From: Proteromonas lacertae
Taxonomy: Eukaryota; Sar; Bigyra; Opalinata; Proteromonadidae
DNA: 64,000 nt
Direction of reading: 5' to 3'
Assembly: GCA_002245135.1 (NCBI GenBank)
Contig: NGBS01000011.1
Location: forward strand, 106,213 to 170,212
The position numbers were made by a program, and so were the translations under genes. The notes beneath the pieces were generated by a model. It was not told the origin of the DNA. It saw nothing but the letters and a program-made list of their open reading frames with translations, and made no database searches. Position 1 is the first letter of the stretch. The number at the start of each line of letters is the position of its first letter. This document shows positions 35,989-44,699 of this stretch, in pieces.

Positions 35989-37418
35989 CTATTCATTAGA
36001 TAGTAATAATTTAATAATATACACTAAATATTGCTTTTTATTAACTTTATCATCTTTAACTAATGCTAGACTCTTTTCATCTTGGCACATCTTTCGTTTC
36101 ACAGCTGTAATAACCACATCTCCATGTTCTGGATTAACTAGTTTATTTCCTAATTTCTTAATGGAATCATCTCTCATTTTGTTATTATAATTGAAGTTTC
36201 TTTCGTCTATATAATCTTGAAACTGTTCTATTATATTTCCATTTTGTGTTATATCTTTTCTGATTCTATCTTTATAACTTCTTCTTCCATTATTGTTACT
36301 TCACCATTACCGCTATTACCACCATCATCACTATTATCGCTATCATTACCATCTTCATCTACATCTATAACATGATCAGAACCACCATTATTGCCATTAA
36401 CGCCATTAGCACCTTCTTCTTCTTCATATTCACTGTCTGCTTTAACTTCTTCGCCATCACTGTCATCATTATCATCATTATTATCACCTTCTATATTAGT
36501 ATAATCTGGTTTAAACTTCTTATTCTGAATCATCAACTCTTTCATGTCCATAAAGAATAAGGATCTTCCTTTACAATTTGTTCTTCTGCATCTATGATTA
36601 TTAATTATTTCTGTTATTCTTTCCAAGTTTTCAGTCCAATAAACATCAGGATTATCAACCTTCATAGCTGCTATCTTTTCTTTAATGAATCTATTATATC
36701 TCTCCACTTTACCATTGCACTGTGGGTGTCTTGGCTTGCTATGCGCAATTATAATACCATATTTACTAAGCATATCTTTCATTAAAGCATTTTTGAATTC
36801 TTAACCATTATCCATCTGCATAATTTCAGGAGGACCAAAGATTCTTATAAAAGATTGTACATTTTTCACTGTTTCTTTATCTGTTTTGCGTTTCTGGGCA
36901 TATAACATGATAAAATTAGAGTAATGGTCGATGACAGTTAAGATATAATGGTAGAGATCTTCTTCTTTTATGTTCGTGAAATCTTCATTACAATTGTCCA
37001 TTTCTACAAGATCAATCAAAACTCTTTCTCTAGGTCTTGTAACAACAATAGGATGTGTTGGTTGTACTCTTTTAGCCTCCTTAAGTTTAATACAATCATA
37101 GCAGGTTGTCAAATAAGCTCTAATCATCTTTCTATTAATACCATAATAACCATGAACTGGATCATTAATTACATCTCTTAAAGATGATTCTTTACAATGG
37201 GCATTATCTCTATGTAACTTGTCTAAGAAGTCGAATGAATCTTCCAATTTAATGACTTCTCTTCCTTTAAAATACAGTTTACCTGTAGATTCATCGCAAG
37301 TGTAATAGCCTCTATTGGCTGAAGTTCCAGCTAAATCATGAAAGAACTTGTACTTATTCTTATCAAAAGCTGCACAATCACGTGTCTTTTTATTGTTCTT
37401 TCCCTTCGGCTTTACCAC
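35989..37418 (-). pseudogene. int: Maverick retroviral-type integrase, in-frame TAA and C-terminal frameshift
   Basis: The zinc-binding HHCC region is present (LHRDNAHC, VHGYYG, CYDC). The rve core follows, with catalytic Asp in VLIDLVEMD, second Asp in QMDNG, and Glu in NGKVERYNR after the PRHP segment. Directly after QMDNG a TAA (36801-36803) takes the place of the residue before EFKN. A long acidic Asn/Asp/Gly tail follows, and after a frameshift near 36245 the chain continues to 35989 (GNKLVNPEHGDVVITAVKRK). The enzyme would cut and join element ends and usually makes 5-6-bp target duplications. The 5' end stops at the insertion point of the 7265-bp element. Confidence 0.8.
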
Positions 37419-37421
37419 CTT

Positions 37422-37427
37422 CTCTGG
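37422..37427 (+). repeat. Target-site duplication of element 1, left (CTCTGG)
   Basis: CTCTGG stands directly before the left terminus and again directly after the right terminus (44693-44698). Confidence 0.85.
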
Positions 37428-37758
37428 TATATAGTATATAAATGGGACCCTGGGACATTGTCACAGAGTCCTAACGAGTTTTCTAGGGGTCCGTCCCTTT
37501 CTAGATTCAGAGTTGACTTTTACGGGGCCTTGCATCGATGAAGCTCCCGTAAAGGTCAACTCTGAATCTAGAAGGGGACGGACTCCTAGAACACTCGTTA
37601 GAACTCTGTGACAATGTCCCAGGGTCCCATTTACGTAAGGTTCCTACGGGATTCCTCCTAACGGAGTCTACTTCCCTACGGAGACTCTTGGAAGCTATTT
37701 CTATACCTATCTATGAGACGATCTCCTACGGGTACTCCTGGAAGCTATCTAGAAGTGT
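37428..37758 (+). repeat. Element 1 left terminal inverted repeat
   Basis: Matches the reverse complement of 44352-44692 with scattered mismatches and one 10-bp difference. Within it, 37440-37632 is a 193-bp near-perfect palindrome bounded by AAATGGGACCC and GGGTCCCATTT, with its centre at GCATCGATG. Confidence 0.88.
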
Positions 37759-37867
37759 TGATTACCTCGAGGTGATGAATCTAATCACGCTCTTGACTCT
37801 CCTTGCTACGCTGGTGACCTTGTAAGGGCTTTTAATTGAACTGTGGAAACCAATCGTGGAACCGGGA

Positions 37868-37938
37868 GTTTACAGTTGTTAACTTGTTACCAATTGTTAA
37901 CTAGTTACCAATTGATAACAAGTTACCAAATGGTAACT
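37868..37938 (+). repeat. Iteron-like GTTAAC/GTTACC block
   Basis: Short repeats of AATTGTTAACTAGTTACC type alternate in both orientations and end with TTACCAAATGGTAA. Such clustered palindromic iterons are usual at replication origins or recombinase sites. Related sequence occurs at 26300-26345 and near 59955. Confidence 0.55.
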
Positions 37939-38097
37939 CCGGGAGGTTCTAGCTAGTAGTGGATTTCTCAAGGGCCCTTGAAGATAATGATTAGCAATCT
38001 CGGAAGGCTTCTGAAGGTATGTTTTATCATCCTTATAACTTTCCTAGATAAGTTCATCCAAGACCTTCCCGAGAAGAACAGCCGTGTTGGCAAGGAA

Positions 38098-38124
38098 GGG
38101 AATCTCCCACGATGGGAGATTCCC
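38098..38124 (+). repeat. Perfect hairpin 1 (11-bp stem, 5-nt loop)
   Basis: GGGAATCTCCC-ACGAT-GGGAGATTCCC. It is preceded by GGCAAGGAAGGGA, as is hairpin 2, but the stem sequence differs. Confidence 0.7.
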
Positions 38125-38341
38125 TGACGCAGTCATGCACGGCTGGACGTATCTGGGAAGGTGCCTTAATGGTTCTTCTATTAATCAGTGACTTTATAAC
38201 TGGAGGTTCTGGTTAGTACTGGATTTTCTCAAGGCCTTGAAGATCATCGTAAGCATTCTCGCTTCCTAGAGGTAAGTCTAATCGTCCTTGTTAATCAACT
38301 AGGTAACATTCAACTATCATCTATCCTAGCAAGGAAGGGAT

Positions 38342-38373
38342 GTTCCTCCTTGAGTTACAGCTCAAGGAGGAAC
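38342..38373 (+). repeat. Perfect hairpin 2 (13-bp stem, 6-nt loop)
   Basis: GTTCCTCCTTGAG pairs exactly with CTCAAGGAGGAAC around TTACAG. It is preceded by AGCAAGGAAGGGA and followed by CTCCTGAC, like hairpin 1. Confidence 0.7.
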
Positions 38374-38904
38374 CTCCTGACAAAGCCAAGGAACTTCCAT
38401 CAAGAGACTGCATTACAAAGCCAAGGAACAGGATCATTGCCTAGGTAAGTTTCATTGCCCTTCTAAGACTTGAATCCAAGATGCTCCAGCTAGTTCTGAA
38501 TTTCTCAAAGGCCTTGAAGATCGTGATAAACAATCTCGGGAGGGTTCTGTAGGTATCTTCCATTAGCCTTGTAAGTCATCTACTAGGAAGCTCCTTACAT
38601 ACCAGTTTAGTTTATTTATTCCTGAAGGTAAAGTTCATTCCCGAGGACAGCATCATCATCTAAGCAATCGTAGAAACGTGAATACCGTGATTGGGAAGCT
38701 TAGGATAAGTAGGAACTTACCTGAGCACTTGTTAGAGATGTTACTGGAGGTAAGCTAATGAGCAATTTCTTAAGGTCAATTCCCCATCATCTGTCCAATG
38801 GAGATTGAATAGGAATCATTCTGAAGCTATTCACTAAATACTGTAGCTGAACAATACATATACTAGGATCAGCAATCCATAAGTAAGGTCAAGATGCCCT
38901 AGTG

Positions 38905-38960
38905 GGCAGACCAGGTACCAACATCCCATCCCCTCCGGGTTCGAACCCCAGTACAGCTAC
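38905..38960 (+). other. tRNA-like Pol III A/B-box sequence
   Basis: ATGCCCTAGTGG resembles an A box, and GGTTCGAACCCC is a perfect B-box/T-loop match at normal spacing. The flanks do not pair as an acceptor stem, so it is a tRNA-derived or tRNA-like promoter rather than a working tRNA. Confidence 0.35.
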
Positions 38961-39515
38961 TGCTTATATCTGAACCACCTCCTACATAGCCTTGCCTCAT
39001 CAACTCAGGAGATCACCAGCAACTTTTAAGATCCAAATTCTAAAGAAAAAATTGAATAGAGATGAATCTGTAATCAACAGTTCACTACGTAGTACAGTAC
39101 CAGATACCCTAACACTGGAATGAGATCAACAGCAGGAGCTTAGGAAGCATTGAGTGACCCCTACTACAAGAAGCCTAGGAGTTGGAGGTGCATTCACAAC
39201 TCTGATAAGGCCAAGAAAAATTGAACTGACCGGACTTAAGGACATCGTAAGGAAGGTTTAAAAATAGGGACATAGAAAATAGATCCTGGACTTAGTTGCT
39301 AAATTCCAATAGCTTATCTAAGTGATCAATATGTAGTAACCAGTTACAGACTATCTACTAATCATCATTCCTAGATATGAATAAGAACTCATAGAAGTAA
39401 AGCTAATAAACAAGTGACTAATAACCATGAGATCAATATGTAGTAACCAGTCAATTATTACAGTCACTCAAGGCATTAAAATATTTCTAGTTATTTTTAT
39501 ACTTAATTGGTAACC

Positions 39516-40295
39516 ATGCAATCCATCGTCAAATGTAGTCGATGTAAGAAGGAGTTCCAATCTGAAGCTGATGGAAGAGCATACAGCTGTTGTAGTTCTT
39601 GTAGAGCTCTCTTACGAAAGGCAAAGCAGAAGACAATAGCCCGATGCCATGAGGAACGTAAAGCCTTGGAAGAGAACGGTGAACTCATAGCCAAGACTAT
39701 GTCCTGCAGTAGATGCCATATGCACTTCGCTTCATCGATGATGTTAAAGCCCAATGGAGACTACTATCGATGTTGTCCAAGATGTAGATCTGGGAAACCT
39801 ACTAAGAATCAACAACCAGGAATCTCCATCAACTCCAGTGATAAAACAAGGGATATAATTAATCAGCTTATGCAACACAGTATACATGAGATTCTTAAGA
39901 CAATCAAGGACAACAATGATCTAATCGACCATGATGGGATGTTCGATAAGATTATTTCATTTCCATGTGATGCTGTTCACCTCAAAGAGAAGTCTTGCCA
40001 GGCCAAGATAGTTTTATCTATCAAAGATGGACATATCAACTTTCACGTAGATCCAAAGGTAAAGTCACTTCCGATGTGCTGTCTCTTGAGTCTGTATCAT
40101 CGCTTAAGACAATATGAAGATCATCTCCGACTCAGGATAGAATCAATGAGGAGACAAAAACAGCTTAGTAATCCTCCGAAGAAGAGACCGATAGCAACAC
40201 CCTCACTACCATCGCTAGGTGCTTCAAGTGATCCTCCAGCAAAGCATCTAAAGCTAGCTTCTGAAGCAACTCCTTACCAGGCAAAGTCATCATAA
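39516..40295 (+). CDS. Double zinc-ribbon protein of element 1, 259 aa
   Basis: The start is ATG 39516 (MQSIVKCSRCKKEF); the frame is also open just upstream. Two similar cysteine units stand in tandem: CSRCKKEFQSEADGRAYSCC with a second CxxC, then CSRCHMHFASSMMLKPNGDY with CCPRC. They are about 55 residues apart with a charged linker. The C-terminal half has a helical and beta part, then a Pro/Lys-rich tail (PPKKRPIATPSLPS). The unit CxxC...KPNGD...CxxC also appears in the broken gene at 49833-50690, linking this element to Maverick-type debris. DNA or RNA binding is likely, but the role is unknown. Confidence 0.65.
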   Translation: MQSIVKCSRCKKEFQSEADGRAYSCCSSCRALLRKAKQKTIARCHEERKALEENGELIAKTMSCSRCHMHFASSMMLKPNGDYYRCCPRCRSGKPTKNQQPGISINSSDKTRDIINQLMQHSIHEILKTIKDNNDLIDHDGMFDKIISFPCDAVHLKEKSCQAKIVLSIKDGHINFHVDPKVKSLPMCCLLSLYHRLRQYEDHLRLRIESMRRQKQLSNPPKKRPIATPSLPSLGASSDPPAKHLKLASEATPYQAKSS

Positions 40296-40302
40296 CTTCC
40301 AC

Positions 40303-40349
<47 letters not shown>
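40303..40349 (+). repeat. (TAG)n microsatellite
   Basis: About 15 uninterrupted TAG/AGT triplets directly after the zinc-ribbon gene. Confidence 0.9.
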
Positions 40350-41539
40350 AACGCATCTCCTGATAAGGAACGTGATTAACATTGTTGGTACTTAGTAAAA
40401 TGTTACCATGGGTATGACCGAGGACAATAGAAATAATCAATTCAAGGAACCTTACGGAGATGAGCAACTCAAGGACATGGTAAGTAATCAATTCAATAAA
40501 CTAAAGGAGTCTTGGATAAGTTAATGATAGTAAGGACATCAACAACCCTGAGATAACATCCTTGGATCAATGACTCTGAAGATCATGAAGTAGTTGTAGG
40601 TACATAAAGAGTTACAATTGCAGACTATAGGAAGTGTGATCGATAATCCTTTACCTGAGTAGTCCTTACTTGTGATGCTAGGAATCATTACTAGTAAGTA
40701 AGTAAGTAGACCAGAGATATCGTATACTCCTCAAGTAGCAACACTGGCATAGATGTCCAAGAGTCTATAAGCTATCGATCGTAAGGTGATTATCAGTAGA
40801 TAGGTAAAGACACTGACTTCAATAACAATACCGAGACTAGTAGTGATCAGACTGAAGGCTAGTAAATTACCGAGGATCAACAACTTCGATGAACTAGAAC
40901 TAGAAGGAATTGTCACTTGAGGGGTTACCATCAGTTCAAGAGATAGGTATCGGTAAAGATCACAAGTAGTTCTTCAAGAGATGTTAAGGATGAGATCAAC
41001 TCTAACTTCAGCAGTCAGTCTCAAGGTACTTACCATAGCAGTGATCATAGACTGCTAGAACCAAGAGTGAAGACAAAGTACTTCATAGGTAATGCCTGCC
41101 ACGTTCGAGAAGTCCAAGAAGGTAAAGGAGCATCTGGAATAGAGACGATTAGTAGATCCTTGGAAGTCAAAGCTGCAAGTGAAGTCTATAGAGAGTAGTT
41201 GAACTTCAAAGGAGGCTTCTGACCATCGTATAAGTCTTATCGGAATAGAAGCATTGTAAGTTAAGATGGTAGATGATGATCGAGACTATGAAGTGCACAG
41301 CATAGAGATCACGCAACTCATTACAAAGACCGATAAAGTCATCTACATCCATCAGCTAGTAATCGTAAGGAGTTGAAGTTCATCGTGTGGATAGAGTAAG
41401 CAAGGTACTTCTCGGGAGGTAGGCAAAGCTGTTGAAGGCCAGGACATGCTATGATATAAAAGATACCTGAGAAGTCATCTAAGTAAAGTAGCTCCTGGAT
41501 CTATAAGTAAAGTTCTGATCTGGAATCATTACCTAGGCA
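40350..41539. other. Element 1 central region without long frames
   Basis: GC-richer sequence with many stops, and several GTAAG- and TAG-ended stretches that could be tiny introns. It may be a heavily spliced gene or a decayed one; I cannot assemble a convincing product. Confidence 0.35.
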
Positions 41540-43999
41540 ATGTTCAACGCCGGGAACAACTCACGTGAGAACGATGAGGAGATGTTAAGGTTGCTTAATA
41601 CTATTGACAAGACTACTTACGATGTGAAGCAAAAGATAGATGGGAAGGTCGTTGTTAAGTATGATAAGGACGTGTTGTTCCAAGACTCCCAGGAAGTGAT
41701 TCAAAAAGCCTTGGGTTCTGGTGAACTCAAGGCCGTGATAGACTATGATAAGATCAATCCTCCATTGGTAAGCACTATCCAAGAAGTCCTCCGAGGAACA
41801 CTAGTCAGTATCAATCAGAAGCAACAAGAAGAAGTAACCTCATCCACAACAGCTATCAAGAGAAAGTTAGATGATCACTCGGAGGAGTCATCTACGAAGT
41901 TGGCTAAGCTAGAAACTGATCATCAACAACTCCATGAGTATCTTCAAAGCACCTTACAACCAGATCATAAAGCTATTCAATCGACCTTAAAGGAAGTGCT
42001 AGATGAGACTGATAAGATTGAAGGTATCGATCAGAAGCTCCAGGAAGTCAAGAACCTAGGTACTTTGCTTAACAACAAGATCCCTAAAGACTTCGGAGAT
42101 ACGACTATTACAACCTTGAGCAATATCATTACTTGTGGCAATGAACTTAAGCAGTACACGGAGAAGCAATTACCAGAGTTGTATAAGAGCATGGAGGATG
42201 TAAGCAATGCCCTTGAATCCACCAACACTTCAATCGATCAATTGAAGGGATCAGAGGATGAGAAATTGGATCGTCTAAGTACCTTGTTGAAGTCATTATG
42301 CGAGAGTCTCAATATCGGGGATGTTAACGTCTACGATATGATCAAGTACATCACTACGGTGGATGATAAGAGCCTTACGAAGCTCACTGACTTAGAGAAG
42401 CAGATCAAAGTAACCTCCGAGGAGTTGATCAAGATGAAGAACAACTACGAGGAGTACAAGGCAATCAATACTGTGATCAACAATAACATGATTAAGTTCA
42501 AGGAGGTCTTACAAGAGATTGAGATTGCCAATGGTTACAACAAGGACTTCAAGAACCAGATGAATGCTATGGAGGAAGAGATCGCCGGGTTGAATGGAGA
42601 AGCTGACAAGACGAATACCTTCTGTACTGCGGAGAGAGCTACCGCTATTGACAAGACCAAGGATATTGTAAGTAAGATAGATATCGATAATATCAACCAG
42701 TATTGTAGTAGCTCACAGAAGGAGAAGATTGATAAAGTCCATGAGCTGATCACCGGCATAGCCATCGAAGACATTAACAACTACTGCTCCTTGGAGAGAC
42801 TTACCATTGTCAAGAGTATTGAGGAACTGATCAAAGGATTCATTACCGATAAGAGAACTAAGGAGCTCGACGATGCCGACATTACAATCAAGGAGTTTTG
42901 TACTATCCCGAGAAGTGCTGCTATCGATGAGACTAACACTGCTGTGAAGCACTTCTGTACTTCGGATCGATCGGAGAAGATAGATAAGTGTTATGAGCGT
43001 GTCCATGACCTCAACAAGGAGAGTATTAACCAGTTCTGTACTGAAGGCCGAGGTAACTTCATTGATATAACAAAGGCCAGCACCGATGCAATCAAGATCA
43101 AGGTGGATTCTCTAAGCATCAACGATGTGAATGCCTCCTGTGGCGTGGCTAGAAGGACTGAAGAAGACAACCTCCGAAGGAACTTGGATGGCTTCTTTAA
43201 CAACACTCGTAAAGGACTGATCGATACAGCTATCAACAATGCAGCTGCTATCAGAACCAAGATCGATGGATTCAATACTGGGAATGTCAATAGCTTCTGT
43301 TCACCAGCTCAATTAACCAAGGTCAATGAAGTACATTCAAAGATAGGAGATTGCCAGACAAGAGTCATTGAAGTCCAAGGCAAAGTCAACAACCTCAACA
43401 ACCTGGCTGTGACTCAAGTAAATAACTTTACCAGTGCAGCTCAATTAAGTAAGATCAACTCAGTCGATAGCAATGTCCAGGATGTCCAGAAGAAGTTGAC
43501 CGAGTTGAAGACATCAGTAGAAAGTTTGGCTTCTCAAGGAGATGGATCATCGGAGATCAAGACCGTACTTAACCAGATGAGTAACACCTTGTCTTCGATA
43601 TTGAACATGACAGCAGCTAGCATGGACTCTCCTCTGGTGGCAGTTCCCATAAGCTTCTATAGTACAGTAAGACCTGATTGTATATTTGAATGTTTACTTA
43701 AGGCTTACGTCAATCGTGTAGAGCTGGAGTTCATATCAAGCAGCGGATGGATCGGGAAAGTGTGGGTGAAGGATGTGAATGCAAAGGGCTTTGCTAAGTT
43801 CAAGGAGTGGTTCCATCTTGATAAGAAGATAAGTCACTGGGTTGTTCCCAATCCTAGCGATCCTAACGTGACTGATTATGACAGACACTTCCTTGAATTC
43901 ATCCCCGCCGACAATTCAATTCATTGTGAATTCGGTATGATGCCAGGTAATGGAACAAGAGCAATCTGTATAGATGCTAACTTCAATGGTCCTCAATAG
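41540..43999 (+). CDS. Fiber-like coiled-coil protein with globular C-terminus, 819 aa
   Basis: One intact frame. Residues 1-70 are mixed. From about 80 to 690 the chain is helical and rich in heptad-like spacing. Inside it, about eight units of 25-35 residues are built around [I/V]N-x-[F/Y]C[S/T]...[K/R]IDK (for example TFCTAERATAIDKT, NQYCSSSQKEKIDKV, NQFCTEGRGNFID, NSFCSPAQLTKVNEV). The last 130 residues (from SPLVAVPISFYSTVRPDC) are beta-rich and Trp/Cys-containing. Stalk plus head is the architecture of phage and adenovirus-type fibers, so a trimeric attachment protein is plausible; a filament or scaffold protein is the alternative. No membrane segment. This is the element's largest gene. 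Confidence 0.65.
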   Translation: MFNAGNNSRENDEEMLRLLNTIDKTTYDVKQKIDGKVVVKYDKDVLFQDSQEVIQKALGSGELKAVIDYDKINPPLVSTIQEVLRGTLVSINQKQQEEVTSSTTAIKRKLDDHSEESSTKLAKLETDHQQLHEYLQSTLQPDHKAIQSTLKEVLDETDKIEGIDQKLQEVKNLGTLLNNKIPKDFGDTTITTLSNIITCGNELKQYTEKQLPELYKSMEDVSNALESTNTSIDQLKGSEDEKLDRLSTLLKSLCESLNIGDVNVYDMIKYITTVDDKSLTKLTDLEKQIKVTSEELIKMKNNYEEYKAINTVINNNMIKFKEVLQEIEIANGYNKDFKNQMNAMEEEIAGLNGEADKTNTFCTAERATAIDKTKDIVSKIDIDNINQYCSSSQKEKIDKVHELITGIAIEDINNYCSLERLTIVKSIEELIKGFITDKRTKELDDADITIKEFCTIPRSAAIDETNTAVKHFCTSDRSEKIDKCYERVHDLNKESINQFCTEGRGNFIDITKASTDAIKIKVDSLSINDVNASCGVARRTEEDNLRRNLDGFFNNTRKGLIDTAINNAAAIRTKIDGFNTGNVNSFCSPAQLTKVNEVHSKIGDCQTRVIEVQGKVNNLNNLAVTQVNNFTSAAQLSKINSVDSNVQDVQKKLTELKTSVESLASQGDGSSEIKTVLNQMSNTLSSILNMTAASMDSPLVAVPISFYSTVRPDCIFECLLKAYVNRVELEFISSSGWIGKVWVKDVNAKGFAKFKEWFHLDKKISHWVVPNPSDPNVTDYDRHFLEFIPADNSIHCEFGMMPGNGTRAICIDANFNGPQ

Positions 44000-44351
44000 T
44001 CGATGTGTGTTGGGTGAACTATCGGAGGATAACTATAAGCAGTGACCACCTTCGGAGCTGCCCAACCATGCTGCAAATAGATTACCTTGCTTTGTTGGGC
44101 AGCAATAACTCCAAGAGATTCAACAACCCTGGATGATGATCAAATGAAAGTACCTTCTCAATGATCCTGGTAATGAAGAAATCAGTTCTTCTTCCAGGTA
44201 TGGACAAGAACGTCTACGATGGAACCTTCCTTACCAAGTCCGATATTGCTCCGCAACATCGTCCTTGGTAAGGAAGCTTCCTCTGAGACATTCTTACCCA
44301 TACTCCGAAAGAGATCACTGCTTCTTCATTACCATCACCTTGTGGTAACCT
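44000..44351. other. Element 1 right non-coding region with an inverted repeat
   Basis: It contains an 18-bp inverted repeat with one mismatch (44221-44238 against 44264-44281, CTTGGTAAGGAAGCTTCC arms) and flanking GC-rich palindromic pieces. No gene. Confidence 0.5.
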
Positions 44352-44692
44352 ACACTTCTAGATAGCTTCCAGGAGTCCCCGTAGGAGATCGTCTCATAGG
44401 TAGGTATAAGTAGGTATAGAAATAGCTTCCAAGAGTCTCCGTAGGGAAGTAGACTCCGTTAGGAGGAATCCCGTAGGAACCTTACGTAAATGGGACCCTG
44501 GGACATTGTCACAGAGTTCTAACGAGTGTTCTAGGAGTCCGTCCCCTTCTAGATTCAGAGTTGACCTTTACGGGAGCTTCATCGATGCAAGGCCCCGTAA
44601 AAGTCAACTCTGAATCTAGAAGGGGACGGACTCCTAGAACACTCGCTAGAACTCTGTGACAATGTCCCAGGGTCCCATTTATATACTATATA
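44352..44692 (-). repeat. Element 1 right terminal inverted repeat
   Basis: Inverted match of 37428-37758. The 193-bp palindrome is at 44488-44680. A 10-bp duplication (TAGGTATAAG) distinguishes it from the left arm. Confidence 0.88.
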
Positions 44693-44698
44693 CTCTGG
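44693..44698 (+). repeat. Target-site duplication of element 1, right (CTCTGG)
   Basis: Same six bases as 37422-37427. Confidence 0.85.
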
Positions 44699-44699
44699 T

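Larger units (their letters stand above)
37759..39515. other. Element 1 left non-coding region with tandem units
   Basis: Three units at 37944-38047, 38204-38302 and 38481-38586 share AGGTTCT...TTCTCAAGGCCTTGAAGAT. Each ends in an intron-like GT...AG block of 31, 31 and 34 nt. Two perfect hairpins (38098-38124 and 38342-38373) follow the first and second units. A tRNA-like Pol III box pair is at 38905-38960. No long reading frame. This may be a transcribed leader or non-coding RNA region. Confidence 0.55.
37428..44692. mobile_element. Element 1: 7265-bp GC-richer integrated element with hairpin-bearing TIRs
   Basis: Both ends begin TATATAGTATATAAATGGGA when read inwards and are flanked by the same 6 bases. 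Inverted terminal repeats extend about 331-341 bp. Base composition inside is visibly near 40% GC against roughly 20-25% around. It carries two clear genes (39516-40295 and 41540-43999), an iteron-like block, three tandem units with intron-like ends and two strong hairpins. No transposase, integrase or polymerase is recognisable. The 6-bp duplication is typical of retroviral-type integrases, including those of Mavericks. Size, ends and composition match element 2 at 53093-60270. Confidence 0.88.

Noticed and set aside
11847-37418. Ciliate- or oxymonad-style code with TAA read as glutamine
   Set aside because: Intact host genes (PRPF4, REV7, SDR) end at TAA in the right place; the internal stops are confined to mobile-type genes and also include TGA and TAG.
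38905-38960. Functional tRNA gene
   Set aside because: The T-loop is good, but acceptor and anticodon stems do not form.
37428-44692. Element 1 as a classical cut-and-paste transposon
   Set aside because: No DDE transposase, and 2-, 3- or 8-bp duplications typical of common superfamilies do not fit the 6-bp flanks; left unclassified.
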